Assembly (NCBI GenBank): GCA_035640155.1 | Contig: DASQWR010000215.1 | Span: 1 to 22,742 of the forward strand | DNA: 22,742 nucleotides | Reading direction: 5' to 3' | From: JALYQB01 sp035640155 | GTDB taxonomy: Bacteria > Actinomycetota > Actinomycetes > Mycobacteriales > Pseudonocardiaceae | Part shown: positions 1 through 6,222 of the stretch, in pieces | Numbering within the stretch: position 1 is the stretch's first letter | Layout of the letters: each line of letters begins with the position of its first letter | Made by a program: the position numbers and the translations under genes | Notes under the pieces: generated by a model | The model's input: only the letters and a program-made list of their open reading frames with translations | Databases searched by the model: none | Told to the model about the DNA's origin: nothing

Positions 1-728
1 GGACCACCGTACGCAGGTGGGTTGCCGTAGCCCGGTGGGTTGCCGTAGCCCGGCGGGTTGCCGTAGCCCGGCGGGTTGCCGTAGCCCGGCGGGTTGCCGT
101 AGCCCGGCGGGTTGCCGTAGCCCGGCTGGTTCCCGTACGGACCCGGTTGCTGCCCGTATCCCTGCCCGTATCCCTGCCCGTAGGACTCAGCAGGTGGTTG
201 GGAGGGATACCCGCCCCACTGCGGCTGCTGGCCATAACCCCGTTGCCAACCCTGTTGCCCGACCGGAGGAAGTCCTCCCGAAGCGGTGTTTCCCCGGCCT
301 GCCTGCTGCCACTGGCCATAACCCTGCTGGCCGTAACCCTGCTGGCCGTAGCCGGTTTGGCCCTGCATGGGCTGGCTGTAGCCGGGCTGGCTGGAAGGCG
401 GCGGAAACACGCCCGAACGTGGGCCCTGAGTCACATCGGTCGGTGTAGGCAGCGGCATCGGGCTGCCCGAGGGCACCACCTGGGTGGCGTCCGGGGATGA
501 CCCGGTCGGGTCGGAGTACGGATCCGAGGTGCCCGTCGGATCCGAGTGCCCCTCGGGGCGCCGCTCTTCACCACCGGCCGACTTCGGGGCCAGCGCGGAG
601 GAGATCGCCTGGGTGACATCCGGCGGGACAGAGGACGGCCCGGGCCAGCCCGCTGAACCAGCGGCACTCTCGGTGGAGGGATCGCGCTCGCGGTCCTGAT
701 CGTCTGGCGGCGGCTGCGATCTGGTCAT
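1..728 (-). CDS. Pro/Gly/Tyr-rich protein, N-terminal part (Pra/RDD-type membrane protein likely)
   Basis: The reading frame starts at ATG 728 (preceded by AGGA six bases upstream) and is still open at base 1, so only about 242 N-terminal residues are visible. An in-frame ATG at 749 is an alternative start. The first 110 residues are hydrophilic and rich in S, P, D and T, with three D-V/A-T-Q motifs. The rest is low-complexity Gly/Tyr/Gln/Pro sequence ending in tandem GYGNPP hexapeptides. No membrane helix is visible yet. The gene lies 78 bases downstream of cbs on the same strand. In Mycobacterium tuberculosis cbs (Rv1077) is followed by pra (Rv1078), a proline-rich N-terminus fused to an RDD membrane domain, so I infer the same here. 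The RDD domain would be outside the window, so this is context-based. A DUF4190-type or other proline-rich membrane protein is possible. Confidence 0.6.
   Translation of the reverse strand, partial: MTRSQPPPDDQDRERDPSTESAAGSAGWPGPSSVPPDVTQAISSALAPKSAGGEERRPEGHSDPTGTSDPYSDPTGSSPDATQVVPSGSPMPLPTPTDVTQGPRSGVFPPPSSQPGYSQPMQGQTGYGQQGYGQQGYGQWQQAGRGNTASGGLPPVGQQGWQRGYGQQPQWGGYPSQPPAESYGQGYGQGYGQQPGPYGNQPGYGNPPGYGNPPGYGNPPGYGNPPGYGNPPGYGNPPAYGG
19..126 (-). repeat. 18-nt in-frame tandem repeat, 6 copies, encoding GYGNPP
   Basis: Six consecutive 18-nt units (19-36, 37-54, 55-72, 73-90, 91-108, 109-126) differ by at most one base. Read on the minus strand they encode Gly-Tyr-Gly-Asn-Pro-Pro. Degenerate GYGQ-type units continue to about base 360. 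The near identity suggests recent expansion and a length that may vary between strains. Confidence 0.95.
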
Positions 729-806
729 CTTCGATCCTGTCCCCCTCATCCGATTGACATCCTCACGTGGCGGCACACGTTAGCGGATCGGGTTGCTGCG
801 CGGTCG

Positions 807-2189
807 TCAACGACCGGCGAGGAAGCCGAGCACATCCTGGCGTGTGACGACCCCCGCGGGCTTGCCGTCGATCAGGACCAGCGCCCCGTCCGCAGCGGCC
901 AGCGCGGTCATCGCTGCGGACACCGGTTCCCCACTGCCGATGGTGGGCAGCGGCGGCGACATGTGCTGCTCCACCCGGTCGGCGAGGTTCGCGCCACCGG
1001 TGAACAGGGCATCCAGCAGATCGCGCTCGTTGACCGCACCCCCCACCTCGGCCGCCATGACGGGTGGCTCGGCGGCCACCACCGGCATCTGCGACACCCC
1101 GAACTGGCGCAGGATGTGGACGGCCTCGGCGACCGTCTCGTTCGGGTGGGTGTGCACCAGCTCCGGCAGCGTCCCGTCCTTGCGACGCAACACGTCGCCC
1201 ACGGTCGCGCTGGAGGAGTCCGGCGGCAGGAACCCGTAGGAGGCCATCCACGAGTCGCTGAACACCTTGCCGAGATATCCTCGACCCCCATCGGGCAGCA
1301 GCACCACGATCACGGCCTGGCCGGCGGCAGCGCCCTCGATGGACGCCGCCACCCGCACCGCCGCGCCGACCGCCATCCCGCACGACCCTCCGACGAGCAG
1401 GCCCTCCTCGCGGGCCAGGCGCCGGGTGAGCGCAAAGGACTCCGAGTCGGAGATGGCGATGATCTCGTCACAGATGTCGCGGTCATAGGTGGTTGGCCAG
1501 AAGTCCTCCCCGACCCCCTCCACCAGGTACGGACGCCCGGTACCGCCGGAGTAGACAGACCCCTCCGGATCGGCGCCCACGACGCGGACCCGTCCCCCGG
1601 AGACCTCCTTGAGATAGCGGCCGGTGCCGGAGACCGTGCCGCCGGTGCCGATACCGGCCACGAAGTGCGTGATCCGCCCTTCGGTCTGTTCCCAGAGCTC
1701 TGGACCGGTGGATCGGTAGTGCGACTCGGGGTTCTCCTGATTCGCGTACTGGTCTGGCTTCCAGGCGTCCTCGATCTCGGCGGTCAGCCGGTCGGACACC
1801 TTGTAGTAGCTCTCCGGGTGATCCGGGGGCACCGCGGTCGGGGACACCACCACCTCGGCACCGTAGGCGCGCAGCACGTTGCGTTTGTCCTCGCTGACCT
1901 TGTCCGGGCACACGAACACGCACCGGTAGCCCTTGCGCTGCGCCACCAGGGCGAGGCCGACTCCGGTGTTGCCGGAGGTCGGCTCGACGATCGTGCCGCC
2001 GGGACGCAATGCCCCGGAGCGCTCGGCCGCCTCCACCATGCGTAGCGCGATACGGTCCTTGACGCTCCCGCCCGGGTTGAAGTACTCCACCTTCGCCAGC
2101 ACGAGGGGTGCGAGCCCCTCGGCCACCCCGTTCAGCCGCACCAGCGGTGTGTCGCCGATGGTGTCAACGATGTGCTCGGCATAGCGCAC
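807..2189 (-). CDS. cbs: Cystathionine beta-synthase
   Basis: PLP enzyme that condenses homocysteine with serine to cystathionine, the first step of reverse transsulfuration, in the cytosol. The 460-aa product has the fold-type II core in residues 1-320: NPGGSVKDR carries the Schiff-base lysine (K44), TSGNTG (71-76) is the substrate/PLP loop, and the glycine-rich GIGTGGT phosphate-binding loop follows. Residues about 335-460 form a tandem CBS (Bateman) domain, as in M. tuberculosis Cbs, which is of nearly equal length. I chose GTG 2189 because GGAGG stands six bases upstream and the first residues (VRYAEHIVDTIGDTPLVRLN) align with the family start; the open frame extends 23 codons further but that stretch lacks similarity. 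A pair of dyads lies 60-125 bases upstream. The Pra-like gene follows. A cysteine synthase with a Bateman domain is the only real alternative. Confidence 0.93.
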   Translation of the reverse strand: MRYAEHIVDTIGDTPLVRLNGVAEGLAPLVLAKVEYFNPGGSVKDRIALRMVEAAERSGALRPGGTIVEPTSGNTGVGLALVAQRKGYRCVFVCPDKVSEDKRNVLRAYGAEVVVSPTAVPPDHPESYYKVSDRLTAEIEDAWKPDQYANQENPESHYRSTGPELWEQTEGRITHFVAGIGTGGTVSGTGRYLKEVSGGRVRVVGADPEGSVYSGGTGRPYLVEGVGEDFWPTTYDRDICDEIIAISDSESFALTRRLAREEGLLVGGSCGMAVGAAVRVAASIEGAAAGQAVIVVLLPDGGRGYLGKVFSDSWMASYGFLPPDSSSATVGDVLRRKDGTLPELVHTHPNETVAEAVHILRQFGVSQMPVVAAEPPVMAAEVGGAVNERDLLDALFTGGANLADRVEQHMSPPLPTIGSGEPVSAAMTALAAADGALVLIDGKPAGVVTRQDVLGFLAGR

Positions 2190-2250
2190 CGGGTACCTCC
2201 AGGGCTGGCTGATCGGACGAGGGAGCTGCGGCTCGGTCGGCGACGAGCAC

Positions 2251-2272
2251 TGCCACATGGCTCCATGTCGCA
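2251..2272. promoter_or_regulatory. Dyad operator candidate, proximal copy, upstream of cbs
   Basis: A 22-nt inverted repeat with 10-nt arms of the type TGCCACATGG around a 2-nt centre; one arm position is mismatched. It is part of a 20-nt direct repeat (2249-2268) whose second copy is at 2290-2309. It sits 62 bases upstream of the cbs start. The regulator is unknown. Confidence 0.5.
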
Positions 2273-2291
2273 GTCCTGGCGGCCAGAAAAC

Positions 2292-2313
2292 TGCCAGATG
2301 GCTCCATGTGGCG
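2292..2313. promoter_or_regulatory. Dyad operator candidate, distal copy, upstream of cbs
   Basis: The second copy of the dyad, again with GCCACATGG-type arms around a 2-nt centre. It has one internal mismatch and its outermost pair is also mismatched. Its centre is exactly 41 nt from the centre of the proximal copy, about four helical turns, so two dimers could bind on the same face of the DNA. Confidence 0.5.
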
Positions 2314-2347
2314 GTGCTGTGGCGGTGCTGTCCGGAAAGCTACCGAC

Positions 2348-2396
2348 AGGCAGACGAGGCCCGGATCCGCAGTGTGGATCCGGGCCTCGTCTGCCT
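2348..2396 (-). terminator. Strong hairpin downstream of the Bax-inhibitor gene
   Basis: A perfect 21-bp stem (2348-2368 with 2376-2396) with a 7-nt loop starts 11 bases after the stop of the Bax-inhibitor-1 gene. No U-tract follows, which is normal for actinobacterial terminators. It separates this transcript from the cbs promoter region. Confidence 0.85.
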
Positions 2397-2406
2397 CGGG
2401 TGAGTG

Positions 2407-3201
2407 CTACTCCCCTTGGAAGTAGGACAGCAGCCGCAGGATCTCCAGGTACAGCCAGACCAGGGTGACCGTGAGACCGAACGCGGTGTACCAGGCGAAC
2501 TTCTCCGGCGCGCCGGCGCGGATGGCCTTGTCGGCGGCGTCGAAGTCCATCAGGAAGCTGAACGCCGCGACCCCGATGCAGACCAGGCTGAAGATGATGG
2601 CGAGCGGGCCTCCGTCGCGGAGGCCGAGGCCACCGTCGGTGAAGAAGCTCGCGATGAGGTTGACCAGCATCAGGCCGACGACGCCGATCAGGGCGCCCAT
2701 CATCCACTTCTGGAACCGCGGCGTGACGCGCACCGCGCCGGTCTTGTACACCACCAGCATGCCGCCGAACACGAACGCGGTGCCAACCACCGCGTTGAGC
2801 ACGATGCCGTTGCCGAACTGCGCGTTGAAGATCGCGCTGATGCCGCCGAGGAAGACGCCCTCGACCGCGGCGTAGGCCAGGATCAGCGGCGGGCTGACCG
2901 TCTTCTTGAAGATCACGACCATCGCGAGCACGAAGCCGACGAGCGCGGCCGGCAAGGCCAGCCAGACGAGGTCACTGAGCCACGTCACGGCTGCGGCGGC
3001 GACCAGCACGGCAAGCGTGATGCCGGTCTTGGTGACCACGTCGTCGACGGTCATGGGCCGCTCGGTGGTGGCGGGAGCGCCGGCGTAACCGGACTGTCCT
3101 GCCAAGCCTGCGGGGGCCGCCAAGCCTGCGGGGGCGGAGCCGAAGCCCGCATACCCGCCCGCGGGCAGGTTGCGGAACGCGGGGTTGCTGGTGGTGCGCA
3201 C
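2407..3201 (-). CDS. Bax inhibitor-1/YccA family integral membrane protein
   Basis: Membrane protein of 264 aa. Residues 1-55 are a soluble Ala/Gly/Pro/Tyr-rich tail; the remainder has about seven hydrophobic segments with the family features, including FGGMLVVYKTG, a long PRFQKWMMGALIGVVGLMLVN stretch and the acidic motif SFLMDFDAADKAIRAGAPEKFAWYTAFGL near the C-terminus. Family members are implicated in membrane ion (calcium) leak and stress resistance in other organisms, but the function of the actinobacterial proteins is unclear. The GTG start at 3201 has GGAGG six bases upstream. A SigR-like promoter candidate lies 50-75 bases upstream, and a strong hairpin follows the stop. The gene stands alone and is divergent from the membrane-peptide/PRC-barrel genes. 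Confidence 0.9.
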   Translation of the reverse strand: MRTTSNPAFRNLPAGGYAGFGSAPAGLAAPAGLAGQSGYAGAPATTERPMTVDDVVTKTGITLAVLVAAAAVTWLSDLVWLALPAALVGFVLAMVVIFKKTVSPPLILAYAAVEGVFLGGISAIFNAQFGNGIVLNAVVGTAFVFGGMLVVYKTGAVRVTPRFQKWMMGALIGVVGLMLVNLIASFFTDGGLGLRDGGPLAIIFSLVCIGVAAFSFLMDFDAADKAIRAGAPEKFAWYTAFGLTVTLVWLYLEILRLLSYFQGE

Positions 3202-3249
3202 CGTGATCCTCCTGGGTGGGCGTGGTCTCGAGACGCCGTCACCGGGTCC

Positions 3250-3276
3250 AACGCGCCGGTGGCGCCCGCGGTTCCC
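3250..3276 (-). promoter_or_regulatory. SigR/SigH-type promoter candidate for the Bax-inhibitor gene
   Basis: On the minus strand GGGAAC (3276-3271) is followed after 18 bases by GTTG (3252-3249), matching the actinobacterial thiol-stress sigma consensus GGGAAY-N18/19-GTT. The predicted transcript start would be near 3240, about 40 bases before the GTG. It is a motif match only; one such match in a window this size could be chance. Confidence 0.4.
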
Positions 3277-3392
3277 AGTGCGGTAAAGCGGACGTTACTC
3301 CCACTCCGCCACAACGGGGCAATGGCAGGGGACGGCGCCGGGCGGCCGGTCGCGCTACCGTACGCGGCGACAGCGGGGACGAGGAGGTAGCG

Positions 3393-3518
3393 GTGGACTG
3401 GTGGTTATGGGTGATCCTCGCGGTGATCGTTCTCCTCGTGCTCCTCGCGCTGGCGGTCGTCGTGCAGCGTAAGCGTCGCCGCGGCAGGGTGATCGGCCTC
3501 GGTGGGGGCGACGAGTGA
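3393..3518 (+). CDS. Single-pass membrane micropeptide, 41 aa
   Basis: The peptide begins VDWWLWVILAVIVLLVLLAL and continues with a basic tail (QRKRRRGRVIGLGGGDE). This is one membrane helix of about 22 residues followed by a positively charged segment that should face the cytoplasm. GTG 3393 is chosen because GAGGAGG lies five bases upstream. Its stop overlaps the GTG of the following PRC-barrel gene by four bases, so the two are almost certainly translated together. I do not recognise a named family. By position it could anchor or partner the PRC-barrel proteins at the membrane, which is inference. Confidence 0.75.
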   Translation: MDWWLWVILAVIVLLVLLALAVVVQRKRRRGRVIGLGGGDE

Positions 3519-4120
3519 TCCCGCCGTCGGAGACGTCGGCGATCCTGCTGCGCGCCCGCGAGCTCCCCGGCCGCCCGGTGGTGACCCTCGGCGGTGAGCT
3601 CGAGGCTGAGATCAAGGACGTCGTGTTCGAGAGCGACGGTGGCCGCATCGCGGGCTTCACGCTGCGCAACGAGGGGCTGTTCAGCCGCGCCCGCAAGGAT
3701 GCGCTGCCCTGGCGGGCGGTGCACGGGGTGGGCCGCGACGCCGTGATGATCCGCGACGTCGAGCAGCTCGTACCCGCCGAGGAGCTCGCCCCCAAGAAGG
3801 TGGCCCGCAAGGGCAATGTGCTGGACGACCGGGTGCTCACCGACTCTGGCCGCGAGCTCGGCACCGTGGTCGACGTGGTGCTCCAGGGCGGCGCGGGGCT
3901 CGAGGTCGTCGGTTACGAGATCGAGGCCAGTGCGGCGCTCGGCACCGCTGGGCGACGGGTGTTCATCCCGCTCCCCGACACGGTGGCGGTGTCGGGAGAG
4001 AATCTCATCGTGCCGGCCTCGGCTGCGGAGTTCGTGTCCGAGGACCTGTCCGGCTTCGGCGCCGCGGTAGACGAGTTCCGGACCCGGCTGCGCGAGGGCC
4101 GTGACGAGGGGCAGAACTGA
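3515..4120 (+). CDS. PRC-barrel domain protein (two barrels), 201 aa
   Basis: Soluble protein with two copies of the PRC-barrel fold. The first is about residues 9-85 (RARELPGRPVVTLGG, then EIKDVVFESDGGRIAGFTL and LPWRAVHGVGRDAVMI). The second is about residues 97-170 (GNVLDDRVLTDSGRELGTVVDVVL, then a strand-rich stretch ending VFIPLPDTVAVSGENLIVP). The C-terminal 30 residues look helical. PRC barrels occur in RimM and in photosynthetic reaction-centre H subunits, and many free-standing bacterial copies have no known role. The GTG at 3515 overlaps the stop of the membrane-peptide gene, and the TGA overlaps the ATG of the next PRC-barrel gene by one base. Confidence 0.85.
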   Translation: MIPPSETSAILLRARELPGRPVVTLGGELEAEIKDVVFESDGGRIAGFTLRNEGLFSRARKDALPWRAVHGVGRDAVMIRDVEQLVPAEELAPKKVARKGNVLDDRVLTDSGRELGTVVDVVLQGGAGLEVVGYEIEASAALGTAGRRVFIPLPDTVAVSGENLIVPASAAEFVSEDLSGFGAAVDEFRTRLREGRDEGQN

Positions 4121-4584
4121 TGCTGTTCAGCGACGGCCGCAAGTCCGACGTGGTGAGCATCAGCACCGCGACCAAGATCGGCCGGGTCGACGGCTTCGTG
4201 GTCGCGACCGGGCCGGCCCGGGTGGCCCTGCTGCGGCTGGGCAAGGTGCAGGGGGACGGAACCCTGGTCTCGTGGGAGGACGTGCAGGGCTTCGGCTCCG
4301 ATGCCGTCACGGTCGCCGACGTCGCGGTGATCCGGGTACCGTCCGACGAGTGGGAGCAGCGCGCCGATTCCCGCGAGCTCGAGATTCTTGGCAAGCGGGT
4401 GCTCTCCGAGCGCGGCGACGAGCTCGGCGAGATCACCGATGTCGACTTCGACCCGGAGACCGGCGCTGTCGTCACGTTCATCACCTCCAAGGAGACGATC
4501 GGCGGGGACCGGCTGATCGGCCACGGTCGCTATGCCGTCGTCGTCGCGGTCGACCCATCGGGTCCTCGGCCCGCCGCCGGCTGA
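4120..4584 (+). CDS. PRC-barrel domain protein, 154 aa
   Basis: Second PRC-barrel protein of the operon, starting at the ATG that shares its A with the upstream stop codon. The first barrel covers about residues 4-75 (VVSISTATKIGRVDGFVV, then LVSWEDVQGFGSDAVTV). The second covers about residues 88-148 (ILGKRVLSERGDELGEITDVDFDPETGAVVTFI). It is shorter than the preceding protein and lacks its C-terminal helical tail. The tight overlap implies co-translation and probably a joint complex. Function unknown. Confidence 0.85.
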   Translation: MLFSDGRKSDVVSISTATKIGRVDGFVVATGPARVALLRLGKVQGDGTLVSWEDVQGFGSDAVTVADVAVIRVPSDEWEQRADSRELEILGKRVLSERGDELGEITDVDFDPETGAVVTFITSKETIGGDRLIGHGRYAVVVAVDPSGPRPAAG

Positions 4585-4696
4585 GCCCATCGGGAGATGC
4601 GCGACCCGGTGGCGGTGCGCACTATGAAGGGACGCTCGGAAGCGACGGATGTTCGTGACCAGAGTGACCGGAGCACGTGAGGCGGAAGGAGTTTCT

Positions 4697-4876
4697 GTGG
4701 AGCGTGGTAGCGACAAGCACGGCGCCCGGCTGGATGACGCGATGGCCGAGGAGGTCGAGGGCATGGTGCGCGGCACCGGTCCCACCCACGCCGAGGAGTG
4801 GAAGGACCCGGAGCCTCCCGCCGACGACGACCCGCCTGCCGACCCGCACCGCCCGCAGTATCCCGATCACGGTTGA
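4697..4876 (+). CDS. Small acidic conserved protein, 59 aa
   Basis: The product is hydrophilic and acidic, with an N-terminal amphipathic helix-like part (DDAMAEEVEGMVRGTG) followed by THAEEWKDPEPPADDD and a Pro/Asp-rich tail. This THAEEW.DPEPP signature resembles small actinobacterial proteins of unknown function that I recall, but I cannot name a family. GTG 4697 has GAAGGAG five bases upstream; an in-frame ATG at 4649 is less well placed. It lies 112 bases after the second PRC-barrel gene on the same strand and could be a last, separately started member of that operon. Confidence 0.7.
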   Translation: MERGSDKHGARLDDAMAEEVEGMVRGTGPTHAEEWKDPEPPADDDPPADPHRPQYPDHG

Positions 4877-4950
4877 GGGCAGCGAGTGAGCCTCACGCCT
4901 GCTGAGTCTCCTCGTCGACCCAGTCCAGGTGCACCCGGTTGTGAGCGCCC

Positions 4951-5355
4951 TCAGCCATGCTCGGCCTCGGTGCCGTAGGCCCACCGAGCCGTGGGCGCGG
5001 AGAACAGCAGCACCAGGACCACGATGCAGTACACCGCGCCCGGCCCCCCGTACTCCGGCCGGAACGAGGGGCCGGCGGCATACCAGGCGACACCGAGCAG
5101 CACCAGCTGCGCGACCACCGCTGGAGTACGGGCGGCCTGCCTGCCGCGCCACAGGGCCACTCCTACACCGCTCGCCGCTGCGGCGATGACCGCAAACCAC
5201 AGGGCGGTCCCGAGAGTGGTGACCACGTCGGTGGCGCCGGCGAACGCTCGGACGGCCAGTGCCAGGCAGACGACCCCACCGGCGACTCCCTGCAGCGCGA
5301 CCATCATCCCAGCGGCACGCACCGTCCCCGGCACGGGCGACGGGCTGGTCGGCAC
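4951..5355 (-). CDS. Small integral membrane protein, 134 aa, four predicted helices
   Basis: After a short N-terminus (VPTSPSPVPGT) there are four hydrophobic segments at about residues 16-40, 48-72, 77-98 and 106-128, ending with a polar tail. No catalytic motif is visible and I recognise no named family. The frame is open to 5553, but the extra 66 residues are Arg/Pro-rich and unlike a protein start. GTG 5355 lies seven bases after TACCCT, the spacing expected for a leaderless transcript starting at the GTG; no Shine-Dalgarno sequence is present. It is convergent with the 59-aa protein gene and divergent from whiB1. Confidence 0.7.
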   Translation of the reverse strand: MPTSPSPVPGTVRAAGMMVALQGVAGGVVCLALAVRAFAGATDVVTTLGTALWFAVIAAAASGVGVALWRGRQAARTPAVVAQLVLLGVAWYAAGPSFRPEYGGPGAVYCIVVLVLLFSAPTARWAYGTEAEHG

Positions 5356-5571
5356 GGCATTCAGGGTAGGCCAGCGATAGCCCGCCACGCGGACTGACAG
5401 GTTCACCCACCTCCGCCGCGGGGGCCGGAACCTTCTGCGCCTTGATGACGTTGATGCTCCGATGGGTGCACAGGACCACCCAGCGTCGTGATCGGTGCAT
5501 CCTGCCATGGACGGCGAGAACTCCTTGTAGTTCGGTCGGGTGACATGCCTCACGGTATTTTCGGGTACCCC
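5356..5571. other. Non-coding spacer between the membrane-protein gene and the whiB1 promoter
   Basis: About 216 bases with no convincing gene on either strand; the frames open here lack starts with ribosome sites and have unusual codon use. The left end carries the presumed promoter of the membrane-protein gene (TACCCT at 5363-5368, read on the minus strand). The right end leads into the whiB1 promoter region. Confidence 0.5.
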
Positions 5572-5577
5572 TTGACA
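5572..5577 (+). promoter_or_regulatory. TTGACA, possible -35 element upstream of whiB1
   Basis: A perfect TTGACA hexamer 96 bases before the whiB1 ATG. The bases 17-19 nt downstream (around AGCATT/CATTCA) make only a poor -10 and overlap the CRP-type site. It may therefore be a real -35 with a factor-dependent promoter, or an upstream element of a promoter closer to the gene. Confidence 0.4.
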
Positions 5578-5588
5578 TTAGAGCTGAT

Positions 5589-5604
5589 CGTGAAAGCATT
5601 CACA
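5589..5604 (+). promoter_or_regulatory. CRP/GlxR-type binding site upstream of whiB1
   Basis: CGTGA-AAGCAT-TCACA matches the actinobacterial CRP consensus TGTGA-N6-TCACA at nine of ten specified positions. It lies 69 bases before the whiB1 start. In M. tuberculosis, whiB1 is a known target of the cAMP receptor protein Rv3676, so the site has precedent at this very gene. Confidence 0.75.
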
Positions 5605-5672
5605 AGCCCTGAGGGGCCTACCGCAAGTACGAGAACACGCGCTGAACGGCGCGTTCGATGAGGAGTAGCACC

Positions 5673-5927
5673 ATGGACTGGCGCCACCGCGCGGCCTGCC
5701 GAGACGAGGACCCGGAACTCTTCTTCCCTGTGGGGAACAGTGGTCCCGCTCTGCTGCAGATCGCCGAGGCGAAGACTGTATGCCGCCGATGCCCTGTCAA
5801 CGCTGACTGCCTGTCCTGGGCCCTCGGGTCCGGACAGGACGCTGGCGTGTGGGGCGGCATGAGCGAGGACGAGCGGCGTGCGCTGAAGAGGCGCAACGCT
5901 CGCACCCGGGCCCGTACCGGCGCCTGA
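5673..5927 (+). CDS. whiB1: WhiB1-type iron-sulfur transcription factor
   Basis: An 84-aa Wbl protein almost identical in plan to M. tuberculosis WhiB1 (Streptomyces WblE). The four Fe-S ligands are C9, C37, C40 and C46 (C-X2-C-X5-C). They are followed by the turn motif GVWGGMSEDERR and a basic C-terminus (RALKRRNARTRART) for DNA contact. The family binds a 4Fe-4S cluster that reacts with nitric oxide and associates with region 4 of the primary sigma factor; WhiB1 is essential in mycobacteria. ATG 5673 is chosen over the in-frame ATG 5658, since GAGGAG lies just upstream of 5673 and the product then starts MDWRHRAACRDEDPELFFP like its orthologues. It is convergent with the biotin/lipoyl carrier gene, and a hairpin lies between. 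Confidence 0.97.
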   Translation: MDWRHRAACRDEDPELFFPVGNSGPALLQIAEAKTVCRRCPVNADCLSWALGSGQDAGVWGGMSEDERRALKRRNARTRARTGA

Positions 5928-5952
5928 TCCGCGCACTCCATAGCACGACCCC

Positions 5953-5991
5953 GTCGAGGGGCCCGGCACCTGAGGTGCCGGGCCCCTCGAC
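5953..5991. terminator. Bidirectional hairpin between whiB1 and the biotin/lipoyl carrier gene
   Basis: A perfect 18-bp GC-rich stem (5953-5970 with 5974-5991) and a TGA triloop, 25 bases after the whiB1 stop and 15 bases before the convergent carrier-protein stop. The symmetry allows it to end both transcripts. Confidence 0.88.
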
Positions 5992-6006
5992 TCATCGGCG
6001 GTCCAT

Positions 6007-6222
6007 TCACTCGACAACCGCGATCAGGTCCCCCTCCTGCACCACGTCCCCCTCGGACACCGCCAGGGTGGCGACCGTGCCGTCAGACTCGGTGAGAACC
6101 GGGATCTCCATCTTCATCGACTCGAGGATCACTACGGTGTCGCCGTCGGAGACCGCGTCGCCCTCGGCGACCACGATCTTGCAGACGTTGGCCACCATCT
6201 CGGCACGGATCTCTTCCGCCAT
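6007..6222 (-). CDS. Small biotin/lipoyl attachment-domain protein (TB7.3/Rv3221c type)
   Basis: A 71-aa stand-alone carrier domain. The attachment motif ESMKMEIPV has the lysine to be modified between two methionines, typical of biotinyl carriers, flanked by the two half-barrels (MVANVCKIVVAEGDAVSDGD and GTVATLAVSEGDVVQEGDLIAV). It matches M. tuberculosis TB7.3 (Rv3221c) in length and order. It probably serves as a biotin carrier for an acyl-CoA carboxylase or as a biotin store; its true partner is unknown. ATG 6222 has GAGGAG eight bases upstream, and the product then starts MAEEIRAEMV like TB7.3. It lies between whiB1 and rsrA-sigR, as in mycobacteria. A cysteine (C36) inside the domain is unusual. 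Confidence 0.92.
   Translation of the reverse strand: MAEEIRAEMVANVCKIVVAEGDAVSDGDTVVILESMKMEIPVLTESDGTVATLAVSEGDVVQEGDLIAVVE

Noticed and set aside
19..126. Regular 18-nt repeats as a possible CRISPR array
   Set aside because: The units are directly adjacent without spacers and are in frame, so they are a coding tandem repeat.
17..500. Plus-strand frames over the GYGNPP repeat region
   Set aside because: They are antisense readings of the repetitive minus-strand gene, with Arg/Ser/Cys-rich repeats and no ribosome site.
764..779. Small inverted repeat (ACGTG/CACGT arms) between cbs and the Pra-like gene
   Set aside because: Only 5-bp arms and no link to a known regulator; could easily be chance.
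783..810. TTGACG and TAACGT as a promoter for the Pra-like gene
   Set aside because: The spacing is about 22 bases, too long for a normal promoter; only a -10-like element remains.
963..2045. Long plus-strand frame opposite cbs
   Set aside because: High-GC shadow of cbs with His/Gly/Arg-rich composition; the minus strand has full enzyme motifs.
2404..3390. 328-codon plus-strand frame opposite the Bax-inhibitor gene
   Set aside because: Composition is E/D/R/Q-rich nonsense caused by the opposite strand of membrane codons; the minus frame has the family motifs.
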